Positions 29,777 through 33,401 of a stretch of DNA of 33,401 nt are shown here, in pieces. The notes under the pieces are model-generated. The model worked only from the letters and a program-made list of their open reading frames with translations. It was not told where the DNA came from and did not search any database. The position numbers and the translations under genes were made by a program. Position 1 is the stretch's first letter, and each line of letters begins with the position of its first letter. The stretch comes from a virus, in the IMG/VR virus record IMGVR_UViG_3300008517_000182, positions 1 through 33,401 of that record; one strand, 5' to 3'.

Positions 29777-29792
29777 CGAAAGTTATATAAAC
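29777..29792 (+). promoter_or_regulatory. TATA promoter with cgaaagt element, first copy
   Basis: cgaaagttatataaac; a nearly equal sequence (cgaaagtaatataaac) lies at 30121-30136 before the PCNA gene. The start predicted at about 29813 is 4 bases before ATG 29817, a leaderless transcript. Confidence 0.55.
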
Positions 29793-29816
29793 TCCAACTG
29801 ACAAATACATAGGCAC

Positions 29817-30044
29817 ATGATTCATAATTACTTTGAAATAGATTTATCTATGTTTATGGTTTTATCAACTTCAGAAGATAATGGATTCCTATTTAAAAAG
29901 CATCTGAAAAAGGAGATTAAAAATTCAATATCTTCATTTAAAAAAGAATCTCACATAATGATTAAAAAATCCTTATCGTTAATTCAATTTTCATATTCTG
30001 CTGTTAAGCCCAAATTAGAAGTAATTGCCCCAATTTTAACATAA
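29817..30044 (+). CDS. Possible small protein on a leaderless transcript
   Basis: A 75-residue frame, MIHNYFEIDLSMFMVLSTSE onward, with a Lys/Ser-rich middle (KKHLKKEIKNSISSFKKE) and a hydrophobic end (KPKLEVIAPILT). There is no ribosome site, but a TATA box 31 bases upstream would make a leaderless message, which archaea translate. Composition is unremarkable and no family was recognised, so the gene remains uncertain. Confidence 0.4.
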   Translation: MIHNYFEIDLSMFMVLSTSEDNGFLFKKHLKKEIKNSISSFKKESHIMIKKSLSLIQFSYSAVKPKLEVIAPILT

Positions 30045-30120
30045 CACTTCTAACATGTAAAAAGCATCAATAAAAAGTGATTAGATATTCTCCTATCAAT
30101 CCTTCTATTGCAAATACAAT

Positions 30121-30156
30121 CGAAAGTAATATAAACCCATGATGACATATATATTA
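30121..30156 (+). promoter_or_regulatory. Two nested TATA elements before PCNA
   Basis: cgaaagtaatataaac at 30121-30136 and catatatatta at 30146-30156. Starts would be near 30158 and 30176. The second start leaves only ATG 30187 as a usable start codon, with GGAAGTGA in front. Confidence 0.5.
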
Positions 30157-30186
30157 GTGCCGTGATTGGCAGGAAGTGAAAAAGAA

Positions 30187-30984
30187 ATGAATGAAGAAGA
30201 AATAAAAGAACAGGCAGATGATTCAACACCAGAAAAGATTGAATATATAAACTTCGAGCATCCAAGTGGATTATTTAAAAATATATTCAAGACTTTAAGT
30301 GTTGTGAATGGCGAAGCAAAGATATTCTTTACTAACAATGAGATAAAAACAACTCTTGTAGACCCAGTACATGTAATGATGGCAACAATTAAAATACCAA
30401 AAAGTGCAATAGAAGAATATCAAGTAAATGAAGATATATCTCTAGGATTTGACTTGGATAAATTGAATGGTATTTTCAAAGGTAGCAATAAAAATGATAG
30501 GTTTAAATTCTTATATGATTCAAATAAGGATATAAGCAAAGCATTTATAAACATAGGAATATTTGACCATAAATACACTTTGATTGACAAAGACCAATTA
30601 GCAGAGCCAAGAACACCAACATTAGGCTTGCCAGTGATTATCAAACTTAATACAAAAATACTACTTGACTTTTTAGTAAAAGCAGATAAAGTATCAAACT
30701 ATATTGAAATAATTGCTACAAAGGATGACTTAACCTTCAATGCAACAGGTGATAGCGATGAAGTATCAATAACATTAAATAGAGAGCAGATGGCATTATA
30801 TCAATGTGATGACACATATAGAAGTCCATATTCAGTTGATTATCTTCTATCTATTGTTAAACCACTTAAGACATTATTCAGTGAGATAGAATTAAATATG
30901 GCAAATGATAACCCTTTAAGAATTGTTGGTGATAATGGATATACAGTAGAAGTTTTACTTGCACCAAGAATAGAGAGTGAATAA
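30187..30984 (+). CDS. pcn: PCNA sliding clamp
   Basis: A 265-residue protein from ATG 30187 (MNEEEIKEQADDSTPEKIEY); a TTG at 30166 would add 7 residues but may lie before the transcript start. The first 25 residues are an acidic addition. Then comes PCNA: GLFKNIFKTLSVVNGEAKIFF, TTLVDPVHVMMATIKIPKSA (the DPxHV signature at 59-63), GFDLDKLNGIFKG, a second domain starting in GLPVIIKLNTKILLDFLVKAD, and the C-terminal EVLLAPRIE typical of archaeal and eukaryal PCNA. Trimers encircle DNA and tether polymerase and other factors. It heads the rightward operon and indicates virus-directed replication in an archaeal host. Confidence 0.9.
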   Translation: MNEEEIKEQADDSTPEKIEYINFEHPSGLFKNIFKTLSVVNGEAKIFFTNNEIKTTLVDPVHVMMATIKIPKSAIEEYQVNEDISLGFDLDKLNGIFKGSNKNDRFKFLYDSNKDISKAFINIGIFDHKYTLIDKDQLAEPRTPTLGLPVIIKLNTKILLDFLVKADKVSNYIEIIATKDDLTFNATGDSDEVSITLNREQMALYQCDDTYRSPYSVDYLLSIVKPLKTLFSEIELNMANDNPLRIVGDNGYTVEVLLAPRIESE

Positions 30985-30987
30985 AAA

Positions 30988-31125
30988 ATGATAGATAAAG
31001 ATATTCCTGTTTTAAAAAAAGATGGTGAAATTGCAATAATAAATACAAGTTGGGGAACAGTTGAATATGTTGTCAAAAAAGGCAATAAACTAATAATGAA
31101 AAAAGTAACCTTAGAAGAAGAATAA
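30988..31125 (+). CDS. Small protein after PCNA
   Basis: A 45-residue protein, MIDKDIPVLKKDGEIAIINT onward, with strands around GTVEYVVKKGNKLIMKK and an acidic end (TLEEE). The ATG follows the PCNA stop by 3 bases. Perhaps a small beta protein; function unknown. Confidence 0.45.
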   Translation: MIDKDIPVLKKDGEIAIINTSWGTVEYVVKKGNKLIMKKVTLEEE

Positions 31126-31137
31126 GGTGAAAGAAAG

Positions 31138-31284
31138 ATGAACTATAAATCATGGCTTAATGGCATAGATGTGGATATAGACATGGTTAGGATTGCAGAG
31201 AGGAATATGAGAAGCGTTTATGAGAGGGATAAGATAGAGCATATCTTAGATAAGTTTCTAAAGGAGGAAATGTTGATAAAATGA
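31138..31284 (+). CDS. Small helical protein
   Basis: A 48-residue protein, MNYKSWLNGIDVDIDMVRIA onward, mostly helical with many charged residues (RNMRSVYERDKIEHILDKF). AAGGTGAAAG precedes the ATG. Its stop overlaps the next ATG (ATGA at 31281-31284). Confidence 0.5.
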   Translation: MNYKSWLNGIDVDIDMVRIAERNMRSVYERDKIEHILDKFLKEEMLIK

Positions 31285-31427
31285 GAGAAATTAAATTTAG
31301 AGCATGGTATTATAATGGAATAGATTTAAGTTCTGGTGATATGCGGTATGATGTTGCAGTAAAAAGAGAAAATCTTGCATTTGTCAGAGATACAGATTTA
31401 TTATTAAAGTGGAGTAATTGTGTGTGA
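31281..31427 (+). CDS. YopX-like protein, N-terminal half (split by in-frame TGA)
   Basis: Encodes MREIKFRAWYYNGIDLSSGD and ends at TGA 31425-31427 after 48 residues. MREIKFRAW is the standard start of YopX-family proteins. The next codons in the same frame continue into the conserved second part of that family (31431-31646). The gene is therefore a YopX-like gene interrupted by a single stop codon. AAGGAGG lies 10 bases before the ATG. YopX proteins occur widely in phages and their function is not known. Confidence 0.7.
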   Translation: MREIKFRAWYYNGIDLSSGDMRYDVAVKRENLAFVRDTDLLLKWSNCV

Positions 31428-31430
31428 GTA

Positions 31431-31646
31431 ATGCAATACACAGGACTCAAAGACAAAAACGGCAAGGAAATTTATGAGGGAGATATAATACAGTTACAAA
31501 GAATATATAGTTCAGATATTGGAAAAGTCTTTATGAGATTGGGATGTTGGTATGTAGAAAATCTTAGGGAGTTAGGATATTTACCAAATCCACAAATTAA
31601 AGTTATAGGTAACATCTATGAAAATCCAAAGTTGATAAAGGAGTGA
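31431..31646 (+). CDS. YopX-like protein, C-terminal half
   Basis: A 71-residue product if started at ATG 31431: MQYTGLKDKNGKEIYEGDII, GKVFMRLGCWYVEN, and at the end IKVIGNIYENPKLIKE. These are the two best conserved blocks of YopX. It is in the same frame as 31281-31427, two codons after the TGA (TGA GTA ATG), so reinitiation at this ATG is possible and would give a separate C-terminal domain. In intact relatives the MQYTGL segment follows without a break. Confidence 0.75.
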   Translation: MQYTGLKDKNGKEIYEGDIIQLQRIYSSDIGKVFMRLGCWYVENLRELGYLPNPQIKVIGNIYENPKLIKE

Positions 31647-31651
31647 TTTAA

Positions 31652-31771
31652 ATGGTGTTGATAGAAGTATCTAAAAATGACTTATGGGAAGCAATTTGTA
31701 AATCAAGAGTTGGAGATACAATTAAGGTGATTACACCAAAAGCAAGTAGAATGTTTGAAAGGGTAAATTGA
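31652..31771 (+). CDS. Very small protein of unknown function
   Basis: A 39-residue protein, MVLIEVSKNDLWEAICKSRV then GDTIKVITPKASRMFERVN. GAGTGATTTAA lies before the ATG. A strand-helix-strand pattern is likely. It is part of the tightly spaced rightward operon. Confidence 0.5.
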   Translation: MVLIEVSKNDLWEAICKSRVGDTIKVITPKASRMFERVN

Positions 31772-31772
31772 A

Positions 31773-32018
31773 ATGAAAGAAATAAGTTCAGATATTTATG
31801 CTGTGGAAGATTCACTTGATGGCATACATTATCATAAGACAAAGAAAGGCACATGGAATAAGATGTGGGATTACTTCAACTTTGATAAAGATATTCGAGG
31901 ACATCTTATGCTTTGTCCAGATGCCAAAGTCAGATTGCGTAATGTGACAGAAGATAAGATTATTGGCGTGTTGAAATATGATAAAGACAACAATAAGTTT
32001 TTGCATCTGAGTGAATAG
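31773..32018 (+). CDS. Small protein of unknown function
   Basis: An 81-residue protein, MKEISSDIYAVEDSLDGIHY onward, with a Trp-containing middle (KKGTWNKMWDYFNFDKDI) and a basic end (RLRNVTEDKIIGVLKYDKD). Its ATG is one base after the previous stop. GGGTAAATTG gives a weak ribosome site. No family recognised. Confidence 0.55.
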   Translation: MKEISSDIYAVEDSLDGIHYHKTKKGTWNKMWDYFNFDKDIRGHLMLCPDAKVRLRNVTEDKIIGVLKYDKDNNKFLHLSE

Positions 32019-32030
32019 GAGGAAATAAAA

Positions 32031-32198
32031 ATGAATAAGGAAAAATGTGTTGGATGTGGTAAAGAAGAGGAATACATTGATGATGGGGAGTTTGGCAAGA
32101 CTTGGATTGTTCGCATAATAGGAGGATTTTGTGATGGTTGTAGATATGAACAGGAACGAGAAAAGGAGAAAGCATTAAAGGAGATGTATGGACATTAG
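32031..32198 (+). CDS. Small zinc-finger protein
   Basis: A 55-residue protein with CVGCG and CDGCR separated by about 30 residues (MNKEKCVGCGKEEEYIDDGE, then IIGGFCDGCRYEQERE), a four-cysteine zinc site, followed by a charged helix (EKEKALKEMYGH). AGGAGGAAATAA precedes the ATG. The second half resembles the 31-residue protein at 26743-26838. Confidence 0.6.
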   Translation: MNKEKCVGCGKEEEYIDDGEFGKTWIVRIIGGFCDGCRYEQEREKEKALKEMYGH

Positions 32199-32209
32199 GT
32201 GATTAAAAA

Positions 32210-32653
32210 ATGAAGAAAGATAAATATTCTAAAATACAATGGGAAGAATTTGAAAGAAACGGATTTATAGACTATGTGGATATTGTAGACATAATTGCAA
32301 AAAGAACATCTAAAGATTATCTAAAAGATGATAGGATTGGTGAATTATTTAAGAAATGCACATTAAAGGATAAGATGACAATTCAACTAAAAAATGTTGT
32401 ATGTGAACCTTGGAATGATAAAAACATGATGGAAATAGGAACAGGAAGATATGACATCAAATATATACTAAAAATTGTAGAAGAAATTGAGAACAGGAAA
32501 ATTCTTGTCAATGATGAAAGCAAAGTAATGGATAGATTATTAAATGATAGTGTGACAATCAAGATAAGATATGCAGAAGAAAAAGATTATCCAATAGTGA
32601 TTGAAGGCAATGGGGTGTTTTATCTATTAGCACCATGTATAGTGGGTGATTAG
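32210..32653 (+). CDS. Protein of unknown function, 147 residues
   Basis: Starts MKKDKYSKIQWEEFERNGFI after GGTGATTAAAA. It has helix-rich sequence first (DYVDIVDIIAKRTSKDYLKD), then IQLKNVVCEPWNDKNMMEIG, YDIKYILKIVEEIENR, and a beta end SVTIKIRYAEEKDYPIVIEG followed by GVFYLLAPCIV. The end, a sheet with FYLLAPC, is faintly like the last strands of sliding-clamp domains (compare LLAPRIE of the PCNA), but the length and the rest do not match, so no relationship is claimed. Confidence 0.55.
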   Translation: MKKDKYSKIQWEEFERNGFIDYVDIVDIIAKRTSKDYLKDDRIGELFKKCTLKDKMTIQLKNVVCEPWNDKNMMEIGTGRYDIKYILKIVEEIENRKILVNDESKVMDRLLNDSVTIKIRYAEEKDYPIVIEGNGVFYLLAPCIVGD

Positions 32654-32655
32654 AA

Positions 32656-32868
32656 ATGAAATGTCCAAAAGGAGCAAGAAAGAAAAGATTTGCCAAAGGC
32701 AGAGGACATCCTAGTGATTATGCCAGAAGTTTAAAAGGGCACACTTGGGAGAAGTTATTTAAAGAAATAAATGGAATTAGAGTGAAAATAGGCAGAAGAT
32801 GTAAACTCTGTGGAAAAGAAGTTTTAGTTCCTGAATGGAAGGAAGTGAAAATAAAAAAGGAGGAATAA
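32656..32868 (+). CDS. Small basic protein with CxxC
   Basis: A 70-residue protein, MKCPKGARKKRFAKGRGHPS onward, strongly basic in the first half, with CKLCGK near residue 50 and a Lys-rich end. GGTGATTAGA overlaps the end of the previous gene (GTGATTAG). The basic, single-CxxC layout suggests nucleic acid binding. Not assigned. Confidence 0.55.
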   Translation: MKCPKGARKKRFAKGRGHPSDYARSLKGHTWEKLFKEINGIRVKIGRRCKLCGKEVLVPEWKEVKIKKEE

Positions 32869-32872
32869 AGAG

Positions 32873-33401
32873 ATGTGTCAATTCTTTAGTTGTATAATAG
32901 ACAAAAAAGGACATGTGTATTGGCATGCTGAAATAGATGCACATGAAGAATTAATTGAGAAATATAAGTTAGATGAAATCAATGATGATAGCAGAAAATG
33001 GGTGAGGATAGAAGTCACACCTATAGATGGTGATATTTTTTATCATAACATTAAAAACTGGAAAATCAAGATAGATGAGCATATAATTCCAGAATGGTAT
33101 GAAAGACAGCAAACCACATTATATGAAACGAATATATACAATGCATTAAAAGAATGTTTTAAATCTTGTTTCATTATAAACAAAGTTGGAATTAAACTTT
33201 CTGATGGGATTTGGTTCATAAAAGATTCGGAGATAACAAAATTAGAAAGAAAAGCAATCATTCGAATATTAGGAGGGAAATCCACCGTAAATGAGATGTG
33301 TGACAGTAGCACCGTAAAGAAGATGTGGGACAGTAGCACCGTAAATGAGATGTGTGACAGTAGCACCGTAAATGAGATGTGTGACAGTAGCACCGTAAAT
33401 G
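32873..33401 (+). CDS. Protein with C-terminal 9-residue repeats, 3' end missing
   Basis: Starts MCQFFSCIIDKKGHVYWHAE at ATG 32873, with AAGGAGG 9 bases upstream, and runs off the right edge. The first 135 residues form a domain seen in several phages (MC.FFS....KG..Y....DAH.ELI.KY.L, then WVRIEVTP, then a Trp-containing middle YERQQTTLYETN). From residue 138 it changes to tandem 9-residue repeats STVNEMCDS. I recall related repeat tails (units ending in SS.V) in many phage proteins. The repeats probably form a regular beta coil. Function unknown. Confidence 0.7.
   Translation, partial: MCQFFSCIIDKKGHVYWHAEIDAHEELIEKYKLDEINDDSRKWVRIEVTPIDGDIFYHNIKNWKIKIDEHIIPEWYERQQTTLYETNIYNALKECFKSCFIINKVGIKLSDGIWFIKDSEITKLERKAIIRILGGKSTVNEMCDSSTVKKMWDSSTVNEMCDSSTVNEMCDSSTVN
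33284..33401 (+). repeat. 27-base tandem repeat
   Basis: Four full units of 27 bases start at 33284, 33311, 33338 and 33365, and a fifth is cut by the window edge at 33392. Units 1, 3 and 4 are the same (accgtaaatgagatgtgtga then cagtagc); unit 2 has aagaagatgtggg in the middle. In frame they encode STVNEMCDS, once STVKKMWDS. Confidence 0.9.

Noticed and set aside
32210-32653. Possible second sliding-clamp relative because of FYLLAPC near the end
   Set aside because: Only the last strand resembles PCNA; the DPxHV-type signature and domain length are missing.
33043-33393. Leftward frame with repeated LLSHISFTV over the right-edge repeats
   Set aside because: It is the reverse reading of the 27-base repeats. 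The rightward frame has a ribosome site, a recognised N-terminal domain and continuous coding, so the leftward frame is a shadow.
33284-33401. CRISPR-like or origin repeat at the right edge
   Set aside because: The 27-base units have no spacers and keep the reading frame of a gene, so they are coding repeats.

Overview
The window is a piece of the genome of a tailed (head-tail, HK97-fold capsid) virus or provirus that most likely infects an archaeon. The DNA is strongly AT-rich and densely packed. The capsid and tail genes are of ordinary Caudoviricetes type: TerL, portal, prohead proteases, major capsid protein, connector proteins, tail terminator, tail tube and a frameshifted tail-assembly chaperone. 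The information-processing genes are archaeal: a PCNA sliding clamp at 30187-30984 and an Alba chromatin protein at 20377-20664. Several promoters have an archaeal TATA box at the expected distance from the start codon (for example 25831-25841), and many ribosome binding sites read GGTGAT or GAGGTGA. The host group cannot be fixed from the sequence.

Layout. Bases 1-24401 form one leftward morphogenesis block. Read in the direction of transcription it contains: an HNH endonuclease; a probable small terminase; two small membrane proteins; TerL; Alba; a portal with an intein; a first prohead-protease-like protein; an HNH endonuclease; a cysteine-rich protein; a Zn/HIT-like protein; small genes; a 700-residue appendage protein; other appendage-like proteins; an XhlA-like membrane protein; a second protease fused to a scaffold-like tail and carrying an intein; two decoration-like proteins; the major capsid protein; small structural proteins; head-tail connectors with a small HNH gene between them; tail terminator; four alternating tail-tube paralogues; and a tail chaperone with a probable +1 frameshift. 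A second fibre-like gene runs off the left edge. The tape measure and endolysin were not seen.

Bases 24402-25005 are a divergent control region. From 25006 to 26838 there are small rightward early-type genes, many with zinc-binding cysteines. Bases 27200-29660 hold a leftward set of small accessory genes, including a miniature membrane protein with an HExxH motif. From 29817 to the right edge there is a rightward set led by PCNA and followed by many small proteins, a YopX-like gene split by an in-frame TGA, and a protein ending in perfect 9-residue repeats that runs off the edge.

The capsid operon is unusually rich in tandem gene duplication and in homing elements (two LAGLIDADG inteins and three HNH genes). 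The items most worth a second look are the Pro1 intein in the portal, the viral Alba between TerL and portal, the A-B-A-B tail-tube array, the +1 frameshift site, and a compact three-arm RNA fold just downstream of the major capsid gene.
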